From CAZKXX01 sp964556705 (GTDB taxonomy: Bacteria; Acidobacteriota; Terriglobia; UBA7540), in assembly GCA_964556705.1 (NCBI GenBank), contig CAZKXX010000017.1:1-48371 (forward strand): 48,371 nucleotides of DNA, written 5' to 3'. The first letter of the stretch is position 1. Each line of letters begins with the position of its first letter. The notes beneath the pieces were generated by a model that was not told where the DNA came from, ran no database searches, and saw only the letters and a list, made by a program, of their open reading frames with translations. The position numbers were made by a program, and so were the translations under genes. Positions 24,461 through 32,703 of the stretch are shown one piece after another.

Positions 24461-24614
24461 GGGAGCCTTCGTGAGCGGGTTAAATCCATCGCCAAAAAAT
24501 TTTGATTCCGGATCCCGTCGCGCCCGTTTTCAACAACTTACTCGGTTTGTTCCGCAAATTCCCCCGCTCGTCTTCGCCCCCCGTCGGGAACTCCAACGGT
24601 TCGGCGCCGCCCAA

Positions 24615-24644
24615 TTGAGCGAAGCGGCCCGCGTATGTTAGGAT
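24615..24644 (+). promoter_or_regulatory. extended -10 promoter of the menaquinone/MetE gene group
   Basis: TTGAGC (24615-24620), 18 bases, then TAGGAT (24639-24644) preceded by TGT, an extended -10 motif. The start of transcription would lie about 20 bases before the first ATG at 24671. Confidence 0.55.
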
Positions 24645-24670
24645 AGGTGGTTTCACAACCTGAACGTGGG

Positions 24671-25561
24671 ATGCTCCGGGCGGACATGGAATCATCTTCC
24701 GGCAAGAAGGCAGACTCTTCGCGGACGAGAATTCAGGAACTCAAGCTGGCGCACAGCCCGGACTCCGACGACGCGTTCATGTTCTACGCGCTGGCGACGC
24801 GCAAGCTGCGCACGGGCAACCTGAAGTTCACACACGTTCTGGCGGACATCGAAACTCTGAACCAGAAGGCGCTCGAGGAGGCTCACGATATCACCGCGAT
24901 GTCCTTTCACGCCTACGCGTTTCTGGCGGACCGTTACCTGCTCCTCCCTTCCGGAGCGAGCTTCGGCGACCGCTACGGCCCGGTGGTGGTGGCGCGGACG
25001 GCTTTTCCCCCGGCCGAATTGAAGGGCAAGCGCGTCGCCATCCCCGGCCAGATGACGACGTCGTACCTGGCCGCCCGACTCTTCGAGCCCGAATTCGAGC
25101 CGGTGTTTGTGCCTTTCGATCAGATTCAGACCGGCGTTGCGAAGGGCGAGTTCGAAGCGGGTGTGCTGATCCACGAAGGCCAGCTCACCTACGGCCAGGA
25201 CGGATTGAAGAAGATCGTGGACCTCGGCGAGTGGTGGCACAGCGAAACGGGACTGCCGCTGCCGCTGGGCGGGAACGGGATCCGGCGGGCGCTGGACGCG
25301 AAGACCCTTCGGCACGTGGCCAAGCTGCTGCACGAGAGCATCGCTTACAGCCTGGCGCACCGCGAGCAGGCGCTGGAATACGCCATCCAGTTCAGCCACG
25401 GGCTGGACGCGCCGACGGCCGACCGATTTGTTTCAATGTACGTGAACGAGTGGACTCTGGACTACGGCGAGCGCGGACGCCAGGCGGTGCAACTCCTGCT
25501 CGACCGAGGATTCGAAAAAGGCCTGATTCCTCACCGCGTTGAGGCCCAGTTCGTGGAGTAA
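24671..25561 (+). CDS. MqnD-like menaquinone biosynthesis protein (1,4-dihydroxy-6-naphthoate synthase family)
   Basis: 296 residues of the MqnA/MqnD family, a periplasmic-binding-like two-lobe fold used in the futalosine route to menaquinone. LAHSPDSDDAFMFYALATRK at the N-terminus and AEAHDITAMSFHAY-like EEAHDITAMSFHAYAFLADR fit MqnD, which converts cyclic dehypoxanthine futalosine to 1,4-dihydroxy-6-naphthoate. VLIHEGQLTYGQDGLKKIVD is also family-like. No other mqn gene is in the window. ATG 24671 or ATG 24686 may start it; neither has a strong ribosome binding site. Likely co-transcribed with the metE-like genes that follow after 46 bases. Confidence 0.8.
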   Translation: MLRADMESSSGKKADSSRTRIQELKLAHSPDSDDAFMFYALATRKLRTGNLKFTHVLADIETLNQKALEEAHDITAMSFHAYAFLADRYLLLPSGASFGDRYGPVVVARTAFPPAELKGKRVAIPGQMTTSYLAARLFEPEFEPVFVPFDQIQTGVAKGEFEAGVLIHEGQLTYGQDGLKKIVDLGEWWHSETGLPLPLGGNGIRRALDAKTLRHVAKLLHESIAYSLAHREQALEYAIQFSHGLDAPTADRFVSMYVNEWTLDYGERGRQAVQLLLDRGFEKGLIPHRVEAQFVE

Positions 25562-25607
25562 GGGCCCGCCATCCAATTCCGGGAACCCAAGGAGAAGCAA
25601 GCGCTTT

Positions 25608-26597
25608 ATGGAACTCATCCTTTCCAATCATAGCAGCTACCCGCGAATCGGGGAAAGCGCCGACCTCCAGTTGCTGCGCCGCACGATTGCGCAGTGGGAG
25701 AAACAGGAGAAAACCGACGCCGACCTCGCCGCAGCACTCGATCGCCTCACCGAACTCGCTCTCGCCGAGCAGGCCGAGGCGGGGCTCGAGGTCGTCACCG
25801 ACGGCCAGATCCGATGGTACGACCCCATCTCGCACCTGGCGGGGCGGCTGGAGGGCGTGCGCATCAACGGATTGCTGCGCTTCTTCGATACGAACTTCTA
25901 TTTTCGCCAGCCGGTGCTGGGAGGCGCGGTGCGACGCACGAAACCGCTCATCGTGGACGAGTTCAGGTTTGCGCGGGCGAAATCGAAACATCCCGTCAAG
26001 CCGGTGCTGACGGGCGCCGGAACGCTGGCACGCCTTTCGATCGAAGCCTCCGGCGCGACGAACCGGCTGGAGAAACGCGTGGACGAATTCAGCGCGGCGC
26101 TGGCGGAGGAAACCGCCGCGCTCGCCGAGGCCGGCGCGACCCTCATTCAAGTCGAAGAACCTTCCCTGCTCCGCCACCCGGAGGACTTCCCGCTGGTCGA
26201 GCGCAGTCTGGCGGCGCTCGCGGCGCGCAAAGGGCAGGCGCAGCTCGCCCTGGCGCTTTACTTCGGCGACGCTGCGCCGCTCTACTCGAAGCTCCAGAAG
26301 CTGCCCGTGGACGTCCTGACGCTCGACTTCACCTACAGCCCGAAACTGACCGAGGTGATTGGGTCGGAAGGAAGCGCGAAGACGCTGGGGCTGGGATTGA
26401 TGGACGGCCGCAACACGCGGCTCGAGGACGCCGATGCCGTGGCGCGGCAGCTCGAGCGCCTTTCGCGCGGGCTTGCCGGCGCGCGCGCTTTCCTGACCAC
26501 CTCCTGCGGACTCGAGTACCTGCCCCGCGACCGCGCGCAGTTGAAGCTCCGCCACCTTTCGAGCATCCGCCAAAAATTTCTAGGGAGCCAAGCATGA
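25608..26597 (+). CDS. core-MetE-like protein lacking zinc ligands
   Basis: 329 residues, the size of one cobalamin-independent methionine-synthase (MetE) barrel, without the N-terminal half. The N-terminus SNHSSYPRIGESADLQLLRR and TDGQIRWYDPISHLAGRLEG are MetE-like. The zinc site is damaged: by alignment with the next gene, H-x-C becomes A216-L-Y218 and the Glu becomes D240, while Cys300 (TTSCGLEYLPRD) remains. It may bind folate or be a helper of its neighbour rather than a methyltransferase by itself. AAGGAGAAG precedes the ATG at 25608. Its stop overlaps the start of the next gene (ATGA), so both are made together. Confidence 0.8.
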   Translation: MELILSNHSSYPRIGESADLQLLRRTIAQWEKQEKTDADLAAALDRLTELALAEQAEAGLEVVTDGQIRWYDPISHLAGRLEGVRINGLLRFFDTNFYFRQPVLGGAVRRTKPLIVDEFRFARAKSKHPVKPVLTGAGTLARLSIEASGATNRLEKRVDEFSAALAEETAALAEAGATLIQVEEPSLLRHPEDFPLVERSLAALAARKGQAQLALALYFGDAAPLYSKLQKLPVDVLTLDFTYSPKLTEVIGSEGSAKTLGLGLMDGRNTRLEDADAVARQLERLSRGLAGARAFLTTSCGLEYLPRDRAQLKLRHLSSIRQKFLGSQA

Positions 26598-27586
26598 GCC
26601 GCGAGAAACTGCAACAACTGGGCATCGACCTGCCCCTCCTGCCCACCACCTCCGTGGGCAGCTTCCCCAAGCCCGACTATCTCGTCAAAGCCCGCTCCGA
26701 GTTCGCAAAGAAGAAAATCAGCCCCGGCGAACTCGACCGCGTCACGCGCCAGGCGACGAAATTCTGGATCGAGAAACAGGAAGAGCTGGGTGTGGACGTG
26801 CTCGTGGACGGCGAGATGTATCGCGGCGACATGGTCGCCTACTTTGCCGAACAGCTTCCCGGTTTCGAAATCGGCGGACTGGTGCGCTCCTACGGCAACC
26901 GCTACTACCACAAGCCCATCATCACGGGCGAGGTCGGGTGGGAAGAGCCCATCACCGTCGAGTGGTGGAAGTTCGCACAGGGCCTGACGAAGAAGCCGGT
27001 TAAAGGCATGCTGACCGGCCCTTACACGGTGATGGACTGGTCGTTCAACGAATACTACCCCAGCCGGCGCGACGCCGTCCTGGCGCTGGCGCGGGCCATC
27101 CGCAAGGAAGTGGAAGCGCTCATCGAAGAGGGCGCGAAAATCATTCAGGTGGACGAGCCCGCGACCTCCGTGCGGCCGGAAGAACTGCCCATCGCCATCG
27201 AAGGGCTGCGGATCGTGACCGAGGGTTTGCCGGCCTACTTCATTACGCACATCTGCTACGGCGCCTTCGAACAGATCTATCCCGACATGCTGAAAATGCC
27301 GGTGGATAATTTCGACCTGGAGATGTCGAACAGCGGCCTCGACATGCTGGAGCTTTTCCGCAAGAACCGCTTCACCAAAGACATCAGCTTCGGGGTCGTG
27401 GACGTCCACTCGCACGCCATCGAAGCGCAGGAAGTGGTGGAGCAGCGGCTGCGACAGGCGCTGGAGTTGCTTCCGAAAGAAGGCGTCTGGGTGGACCCCG
27501 ACTGCGGCCTGAAAACGCGGACCGTCGAGGAAGCCATCGGCAAAATGCGCGCGCTGGTGAATGTGGCGCGGGCGCTGCGCGGCTGA
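26594..27586 (+). CDS. core methionine synthase (MetE C-terminal-type) with intact zinc site
   Basis: 330 residues. PLLPTTSVGSFPKPDYLVKA is the classical MetE C-terminal-domain start. The zinc ligands H219, C221 (THICYG), E243 (DLEMSNSG) and C304 (DPDCGLKTR) are all present, as is IIQVDEPA. Stand-alone 'core' MetE proteins of this size transfer a methyl group from a corrinoid protein or methylcobalamin to homocysteine instead of from methyl-folate. The ATG overlaps the stop of the upstream paralogue by four bases; the in-frame sequence before it belongs to another frame. Together the two may form a heteromer. Confidence 0.88.
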   Translation: MSREKLQQLGIDLPLLPTTSVGSFPKPDYLVKARSEFAKKKISPGELDRVTRQATKFWIEKQEELGVDVLVDGEMYRGDMVAYFAEQLPGFEIGGLVRSYGNRYYHKPIITGEVGWEEPITVEWWKFAQGLTKKPVKGMLTGPYTVMDWSFNEYYPSRRDAVLALARAIRKEVEALIEEGAKIIQVDEPATSVRPEELPIAIEGLRIVTEGLPAYFITHICYGAFEQIYPDMLKMPVDNFDLEMSNSGLDMLELFRKNRFTKDISFGVVDVHSHAIEAQEVVEQRLRQALELLPKEGVWVDPDCGLKTRTVEEAIGKMRALVNVARALRG

Positions 27587-27629
27587 GCCGCCTCCTCGTC
27601 CCCTGGAACCTCCGGCGCAGACACGGCTG

Positions 27630-28853
27630 ATGAACACGCTGACGAAGCCGCGGCGATTCCCCTTCACCCCGGCTCAAAGAAAAGTCCTTCTGGCTCTCGC
27701 CTGCGCCGTCGGCCTGCGCATGCTGGGTCTGTTTCTTGTCCTTCCGGTCTTCACCCTCTACGGCCTCCAGTTCACCGATTCGCGTTTCCTGGTCGGCCTG
27801 GCGTTCGGCGCTTACGGTCTGACGATGGCCGTGCTCCAGCTTCCCTTCGGAAGGCTTTCGGACCGCATCGGACGCCGGAACGTGCTGCTGCTCGGGATGT
27901 CGGTCTTCACGCTCGGCTCGTTCCTGTGCGCGATTCCCGGCTGGCTGCCCGCGCCGTGGTCCATCATCGCGTTGATTGCCGGACGGCTGGTGCAGGGCGG
28001 CGGCGCGATCATCTCCACGGCGTTCGCCACCGTCGCCGACCACGTCGAGCCGGAGAACCGTTCCGTGGCCATGGCCGTTCTGGGCATCCCCATCGGCGCG
28101 GCGTTCGTGTTGGGGGTGGTGGGCGGACCGATTCTCGCCGGCCATTTCGGCATTGCATCGCTTTTCTGGTTTACGGGCGCGCTCGGCCTGGGGACTGTGG
28201 CGCTCCTGGCCCGCCTGCTGCCTGAAACCTTCTCCGAGCCCCAGACCCCCGCGCCGCTGCGCGCGGTCCTCGACGGAAGGACGCTCGTCCCGCTCCACGC
28301 GGGAGGATTTCTTTCCAACTTTTTCATGACGTCGTTCTTTTTCTTCTTTCCCCTCATCGCCACCGGCCGGCACGAACTGGAAATGGCCGAATACTACCGG
28401 CTTCTGATTCCCATGATGGTCGTCAGTGGAATAACCACCTTTGTGCTTTCGTGGGTGGTGGACCGCGGTTTCAGCCGCGCCGTGGTGACGGGACTGTTCC
28501 TCGCGCTTCTGGTCAGCGCGGTCCTGCTTTTCAAACCGCAGGCGGGCGGGCTGGAAGGAAATCACCTGATCGCCGTGCTCGTTCCGGGGACGCTTTTCTT
28601 CGTGGGCTTCTCGGGACTCGAGCCGATTCTGCCCAGCCTGGTCAGCAAGACGGCACCCGAGAACGCCTACGGGACGGCGCTCGGGGTGTACAACACGTCG
28701 CAATTTCTGGGAAGTTTCGCGGGCGGTTCGGTGGCCGGCGCGCTGGCCTCGCGCGCCTCGGGAACCATCATGACGGCGCTGGCGGCCGCGGCGCTGGCGG
28801 GATTTCTGCTGATGCTTTTCCGCAGGGACGCAGCGCGTCCCGCGGGCGCTTAG
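27630..28853 (+). CDS. MFS transporter (DHA1-like)
   Basis: 407 residues, about 12 membrane helices. The loop 2-3 motif GRLSDRIGRRNVLLLG is the MFS motif A, and GRLVQGGGAIISTAFATVAD is the helix-4/5 region typical of drug-type exporters such as YajR. Probably exports a small compound; the substrate cannot be told. The start ATG at 27630 follows 43 bases after the core-MetE stop. Its stop TAG overlaps the stop of the converging dehydrogenase gene (TTAG at 28850-28853). Confidence 0.88.
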   Translation: MNTLTKPRRFPFTPAQRKVLLALACAVGLRMLGLFLVLPVFTLYGLQFTDSRFLVGLAFGAYGLTMAVLQLPFGRLSDRIGRRNVLLLGMSVFTLGSFLCAIPGWLPAPWSIIALIAGRLVQGGGAIISTAFATVADHVEPENRSVAMAVLGIPIGAAFVLGVVGGPILAGHFGIASLFWFTGALGLGTVALLARLLPETFSEPQTPAPLRAVLDGRTLVPLHAGGFLSNFFMTSFFFFFPLIATGRHELEMAEYYRLLIPMMVVSGITTFVLSWVVDRGFSRAVVTGLFLALLVSAVLLFKPQAGGLEGNHLIAVLVPGTLFFVGFSGLEPILPSLVSKTAPENAYGTALGVYNTSQFLGSFAGGSVAGALASRASGTIMTALAAAALAGFLLMLFRRDAARPAGA

Positions 28854-30166
28854 CGATTCCGCTTCCTCGAGAGAGCCGGCCTGGCAACGGCTGGGCCCGT
28901 CAGGCCGACCAGGTCCACAACAACCTGATTCTTCCTCACGCGGGCGAGGACGGAGCGGAACTTCGGATCGCCTCCCGCCACGACGATGACGCGACAGGCC
29001 GCGAGCAGGTCTTCCGCGCGAGAAACCAGGATTTTCGGAAGTTCCGGCAGCGCGCGCTCCGCGTACTCACGGTTTGCGCCGAGAATCTTTTCCGGCCGCA
29101 CCTGCGGATCAAAAACCTTCACACGCCGGCCGGCATCGAGCAAGCGGCGCACCAGGCCGACCGCGGGGCTTTCGCGCAGGTCGTCAGTGTGGGGCTTGAA
29201 AGCCAGTCCGAGGACGCCGATGGGTCCGCGGCCGGCGGCGAGGACCTTCTCGACCGCGCGCTCCAGACGCCGAGCGTTGCTCACGAGGACGCTTGAAAGC
29301 AGCGGCACCTCGACGCCCGTTTCTCCCGCCACCGCTTCAAGCGATCGTAAGTCCTTGGGAAGGCACGGGCCGCCGAAGGCAAAACCGGGCCGAAGGTAGG
29401 CGGGAGAAATGTTCAACTTGCGGTCCGTGACGAAAATCCGCATCAGTTCGAGCGCATCCACACCCAGCTTTTCCGCAAGCGCCCCGACTTCATTGGCAAA
29501 ACCGATCTTGAGCGCGTGAAAAGCGTTGTCGAGATACTTGACGAGTTCGGCCGTCCGGCAGGATGTGACAAAGAGGGGCGCGCGGAGGGGCTTCCACAAC
29601 CTGACGAGGAGGCGCGCTGTGCGCGGAGAATCCGCGCCAATCACCGTGCGCGGCGGGTTGAAGAAGTCCTCGACCGAAGAGCCTTCGCGCAAAAACTCCG
29701 GCTGAAAGCAGACGTTCAGCCTGCCGCCGGTCTTTCGTCCCGAAGCCTTCCGGAGTTCCGGAATCACCAGGCTTTCGGTGGTGCCGGGGGGGACCGTACT
29801 GCGAAGAACGAGTAAGTGAGTGCGCGTCGAGCCGCGCAGAGCGGCGCCGATTTCACGCACCGCGCGGCGGACGTATTCGAGATTGGCGCGGCCGTTGCGC
29901 CGCGAAGGCGTGCCCACGCAAATCATGGAGAGCTGCGCGCTGCGAAGAGCCTCCGCGGCATCGGAAGTGGCCCGCAACCTTCCGTGGCGCACGCCGCGGG
30001 CGACGAGTCGGTCAAGGCCGCGCTCGAGGATGGGCGAGCGGCCCGCGTTGATGGCGCGGACTTTGGCTTCGGAGACGTCCACGCCGACGACCGCGTGGCC
30101 CATGCGCGCCAGGCACGCCGCCGTCACCGACCCCACGTAGCCGAGCCCGAAGACCGCAACTTTCAA
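28850..30166 (-). CDS. AlgD-like nucleotide-sugar 6-dehydrogenase
   Basis: 438 residues of the UDP-glucose/GDP-mannose dehydrogenase family. KVAVFGLGYVGSVTAACLAR is the NAD site, Lys210 (AELVKYLDNAFHALK) and Cys268 (GFAFGGPCLPKDLRSL) are the catalytic residues, all present. The segment TDRKLNISPAYLRPGFAFGG is close to that of GDP-mannose 6-dehydrogenase (AlgD), where the catalytic residue is also Cys268, so GDP-mannuronate is a reasonable product; UDP-glucuronate is the alternative. The TTG at 30166 is chosen as start: GGGAGG is eight bases upstream and the Rossmann strand follows at once. It faces the MFS gene with overlapping stops. Confidence 0.85.
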   Translation of the reverse strand: MKVAVFGLGYVGSVTAACLARMGHAVVGVDVSEAKVRAINAGRSPILERGLDRLVARGVRHGRLRATSDAAEALRSAQLSMICVGTPSRRNGRANLEYVRRAVREIGAALRGSTRTHLLVLRSTVPPGTTESLVIPELRKASGRKTGGRLNVCFQPEFLREGSSVEDFFNPPRTVIGADSPRTARLLVRLWKPLRAPLFVTSCRTAELVKYLDNAFHALKIGFANEVGALAEKLGVDALELMRIFVTDRKLNISPAYLRPGFAFGGPCLPKDLRSLEAVAGETGVEVPLLSSVLVSNARRLERAVEKVLAAGRGPIGVLGLAFKPHTDDLRESPAVGLVRRLLDAGRRVKVFDPQVRPEKILGANREYAERALPELPKILVSRAEDLLAACRVIVVAGGDPKFRSVLARVRKNQVVVDLVGLTGPAVARPALSRKRNR

Positions 30167-30373
30167 CGTGCTGCCCTCCCGCGCTGGGGCGAGTCCGTCA
30201 CAAGAAGCGCTCCGGCGAAACCGAAAACGACTCGGGCAGAGTCTTCGCACCGAGCCGAAGTCCTGCCGACCACGCAGGCATCACCTGATTCGCCCCGTCA
30301 ACTCGCAGCGAGACCTTTCGTGCCGAGGGGACCCAATGGGGGAAGTCACCGGAGATTCACAGGATGGGAGAAA

Positions 30374-30408
30374 GGGCGGTCGCTGAGGACTTCGTCCGCA
30401 GACCGCCC
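30374..30408 (-). terminator. rho-independent terminator of the FecR-domain gene
   Basis: An outer 8-bp stem (GGGCGGTC, 30374-30381, with GACCGCCC, 30401-30408) and an inner GGAC/GTCC hairpin form a strong structure 34 bases after the stop on the minus strand. It is followed by CCTTTCTCCC, a modest pyrimidine run. Confidence 0.65.
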
Positions 30409-30441
30409 CCTCAATCTAATCCAGAACTGCTGGCCTCAACA

Positions 30442-31296
30442 TTAGTCGCAGGTGCCGCCAAAGTCGGTTTGGTAAGGGCTGAGGCCCGTGACCGGCTCGA
30501 GGGCGTCGATTGCGCAGCCGACCGCGTTGGCGGTCGCCGCCGCGTCATTGGCCGCCGCCGTGGCCGCATTGGCCGCCGCCGTCGCCGCGTTCGCCGCCGA
30601 AACCGCCTGATTCGCCGTAGCGGTGGCCTGCTCTGCGGCTTCCTTCGCGTCGCTGGCCCGGCTGGCCGCCGTTGCCGAGGTCACGATGCCCACGCCGGAG
30701 GCGGCGATATTCCCCACCTGAAGCATGGTTGACGCATTCACTGCCGCCGCACCGCTCCCAGCACCCCCTTGCGGAGAAGCTCCGGTCTGGGGGGCAATCG
30801 TGATCGTCTTGCCCTTGGCCACGTCCACCGTCGAGCCGTTCCCCGTCACCCGCAGCATTCCTTCCTTCGCCGTCACCACCACCGAGCCGTCGAGCATCGC
30901 GATCTCGCCCAGCGTCTTATACCCCTTCGCCGGCGCCACGGAAATCTCCCCCACCTTCACCCGCAGCGCGACCTTGCCGTCGGCGTGGAACATCGAGACG
31001 TTCCCGCGTCCCAAAAGCACCGTCACTTCCTCGGCCTCGCGCAGGAACGACACGCTCGTCTCCCGGCCGAACACCAGCCGGCTCCCGGAGCCCACGGCCA
31101 CCACCGCCGCGCCGTCCTTCACTTGCAGGCTGTCGCCGCTGAACACCGTCGTGTTGGGCACCAGCGCCTGCCCGCTCATCGTTGCGTTCATGCTGCCGGC
31201 CACCGAGCCGACCACCGCCGAGCCCGCCAGGGCCGGAATTGTGGAAAGCAACAGGGCCAAAGCTGGGAAAACGGAAAGCTTTTTGTAATAAGGCAT
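30442..31296 (-). CDS. exported FecR-domain protein with Ala/Asn repeat tail
   Basis: 284 residues. A signal peptide (LSVFPALALLLSTIPALAG) is followed by a FecR-like beta domain (VFSGDSLQVKDGAAVVAVGS ... GEIAMLDGSVVVTAKEGMLR). From about residue 220 comes an Ala-rich helical region with repeats like ANAATAAANAATAAANDAAA, then a short C-terminus with two Cys. FecR domains here are not the sigma-regulator type with a cytoplasmic part, as the domain follows the signal peptide; they are common in envelope-linked proteins beside polysaccharide genes. ATG 31296 follows AAAGGATATGACC; the ATG six bases earlier is too close to the site. It has its own strong promoter and terminator. Confidence 0.75.
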   Translation of the reverse strand: MPYYKKLSVFPALALLLSTIPALAGSAVVGSVAGSMNATMSGQALVPNTTVFSGDSLQVKDGAAVVAVGSGSRLVFGRETSVSFLREAEEVTVLLGRGNVSMFHADGKVALRVKVGEISVAPAKGYKTLGEIAMLDGSVVVTAKEGMLRVTGNGSTVDVAKGKTITIAPQTGASPQGGAGSGAAAVNASTMLQVGNIAASGVGIVTSATAASRASDAKEAAEQATATANQAVSAANAATAAANAATAAANDAAATANAVGCAIDALEPVTGLSPYQTDFGGTCD

Positions 31297-31394
31297 GGTC
31301 ATATCCTTTCGCTTGGAGGCAGCATCGCTGGCTTCGAGCCAAGCCACACGGAAGAGCCGACTTTGGCGCGGAACACCCAAGCCGCGTGCCGCCA

Positions 31395-31423
31395 ATCCTA
31401 CTGCCGAAGCGCAGGCCTGTCAA
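31395..31423 (-). promoter_or_regulatory. strong sigma-70 promoter of the FecR-domain gene
   Basis: On the minus strand TTGACA (31423-31418), exactly 17 bases, then TAGGAT (31400-31395). This is the best promoter match in the window. Transcription would begin near 31388, giving a leader of about 90 bases. Confidence 0.75.
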
Positions 31424-31607
31424 GGATTTTGCCGAATTCCACCCGCAACGCCGGAATTCCTGAAGGCTTAGGCAGACGATGCAATTCTGGCCCGATGGTA
31501 TGGACCTTCGCTCCATGGTATCTTGGTTGGGTGCGCAAGAGCATAACCTTCGAGCCCACGTGTGAGGGTGCCTGATCCGCCTTGAACGCCTCCTCCCCGG
31601 CATCGAA

Positions 31608-32033
31608 TTGGCTGTATGGATGGGTCTGATTCTCTACCTGTCCGGCGACGCATTCGGGTCTTCCCGAACGCTCTACGCGCTCCAGTATTGGTCGAGCGTT
31701 CTGGGGTTGAGTCCCCGATATGAAACGCTATTGACGCTCAACTTCTTTGTCCGAAAAGCGGCCCATTTCGGCGAGTTCTTTGTGCTGGGTTTGCTCGCCT
31801 ATCGTGCCCTTTGGGGTCCAGCCTTGGAGTTTCGGCTGCAACGGGCCTGGGTGGTTGTGGCCGGCGGGGTCCTGTTCGCCTTTCTGGATGAATTCAGGCA
31901 AACGCAGGCGGAATGGCGGTCCGCGTCGGCATGGGACGCCGTAATTGACTCGCTCGGAATACTTTTTTCTCAGTTCTGGATTTACGTTCGGAGAAGGTTT
32001 CTCACTACCTCGCGCGTGCCGGCTCCCCGGTAG
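31608..32033 (+). CDS. VanZ-like membrane protein
   Basis: 141 residues with about four hydrophobic segments. VanZ family marks are WMGLILYLSGDAFGSS at the N-terminus, FVRKAAHFGEFFVLGLLAYR, FLDEFRQTQAEWRSASAWDAVIDSLG near the end. VanZ gives teicoplanin resistance in enterococci, but most homologues are of unknown role and often lie near envelope polysaccharide genes, as here. TTG 31608 or ATG 31620 may be the start; the sequence before them looks family-like (IRLERLLPGIEL) but has no standard start codon, so an unusual start upstream is possible. Confidence 0.75.
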   Translation: MAVWMGLILYLSGDAFGSSRTLYALQYWSSVLGLSPRYETLLTLNFFVRKAAHFGEFFVLGLLAYRALWGPALEFRLQRAWVVVAGGVLFAFLDEFRQTQAEWRSASAWDAVIDSLGILFSQFWIYVRRRFLTTSRVPAPR

Positions 32034-32363
32034 GCGACCGGCGAAGCAAATGATCCGACGGAAAGCGAACGGCAACAACCTCCCCTGAATGATCTGAGAA
32101 ACCGCCCGTAACTGGCTGATTTCGCAGGCACTGATTCCGCGTTGGGCTTATCGGACCTCCCTCACTTCCACCTGAGAAACAGGGACTTCGAGCAACTTGC
32201 AGTAGCGCAAGGATCTGCACGGCGCATGCGCACTGCACCCGGCGGGCCGCCCGGTAGCTTGGTTCCAGAATGGAACTTCGCCTCGGCTGGGGGGCAGCAG
32301 TTGAACACTCCTCATCCATTCAACTTCTCCTGCGAACTGCCGATAGGAGAATTGGAGTGGAAT
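32034..32363 (+). other. 330-base region between VanZ-like gene and small membrane protein
   Basis: No gene is convincing here. The frame of the next small protein is open back to 32142 but its translation (HFHLRNRDFEQL ...) has no known pattern and no ribosome binding site at its upstream start. I see no strong hairpin or promoter. Confidence 0.4.
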
Positions 32364-32576
32364 ATGCCTTCCTCCCGGAATTTTGTTTTCGAGGCGGTTG
32401 AAAAGACAGAGTCGCAGAGTGCTCCACGTCCAAGTTGGGGAGAAAGAGTCTGGGTCTCGGTCCGTGTAGCCGGATATCTTTTCTTGTTCCTAGCCGTACT
32501 GATTTCCGATCGCGTGTGGACGCGCGTCAGCGGTTCCAACGAGCATTCGCTCGACAAGCTGGATTCTCCGGAATGA
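32364..32576 (+). CDS. small membrane protein, 70 residues
   Basis: An unrecognised protein with a polar N-terminus (MPSSRNFVFEAVEKTESQSA), one strong transmembrane segment (VRVAGYLFLFLAVLISDRVW) and a short polar tail. ATG 32364 has GGAG seven bases upstream, which is why it is preferred to the longer frame from 32142. Single-pass proteins of this size are common in polysaccharide clusters, but coding is not certain. Confidence 0.4.
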   Translation: MPSSRNFVFEAVEKTESQSAPRPSWGERVWVSVRVAGYLFLFLAVLISDRVWTRVSGSNEHSLDKLDSPE

Positions 32577-32703
32577 TGGGACGCGCCAGCCTGGGGAGTC
32601 CGTCGGAAGACTCCGCGCAAGGGAGGAGAATACTCTTTCTGGCCCGTGACCAGTTGCAGAGAAGTTGCGAAGTCAGGTGGAGGGAATGAGAAAGGCACTG
32701 CGA

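Noticed and set aside
25694..26593. A 300-residue N-terminal extension of the second core-MetE protein
   Set aside because: The in-frame sequence is the shifted reading of the first MetE-like gene and is Arg/Gly-rich nonsense. The family start is at 26594, four bases from the end of the first gene.
26333..27667. A 444-residue minus-strand frame over the core-MetE gene
   Set aside because: Antisense to a gene with an intact zinc site and family motifs; histidine- and arginine-rich shadow translation.
32142..32363. 74-residue N-terminal extension of the small membrane protein
   Set aside because: No ribosome binding site at 32142 and no pattern in the extra residues; ATG 32364 has GGAG at good spacing. 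Kept as an open option.
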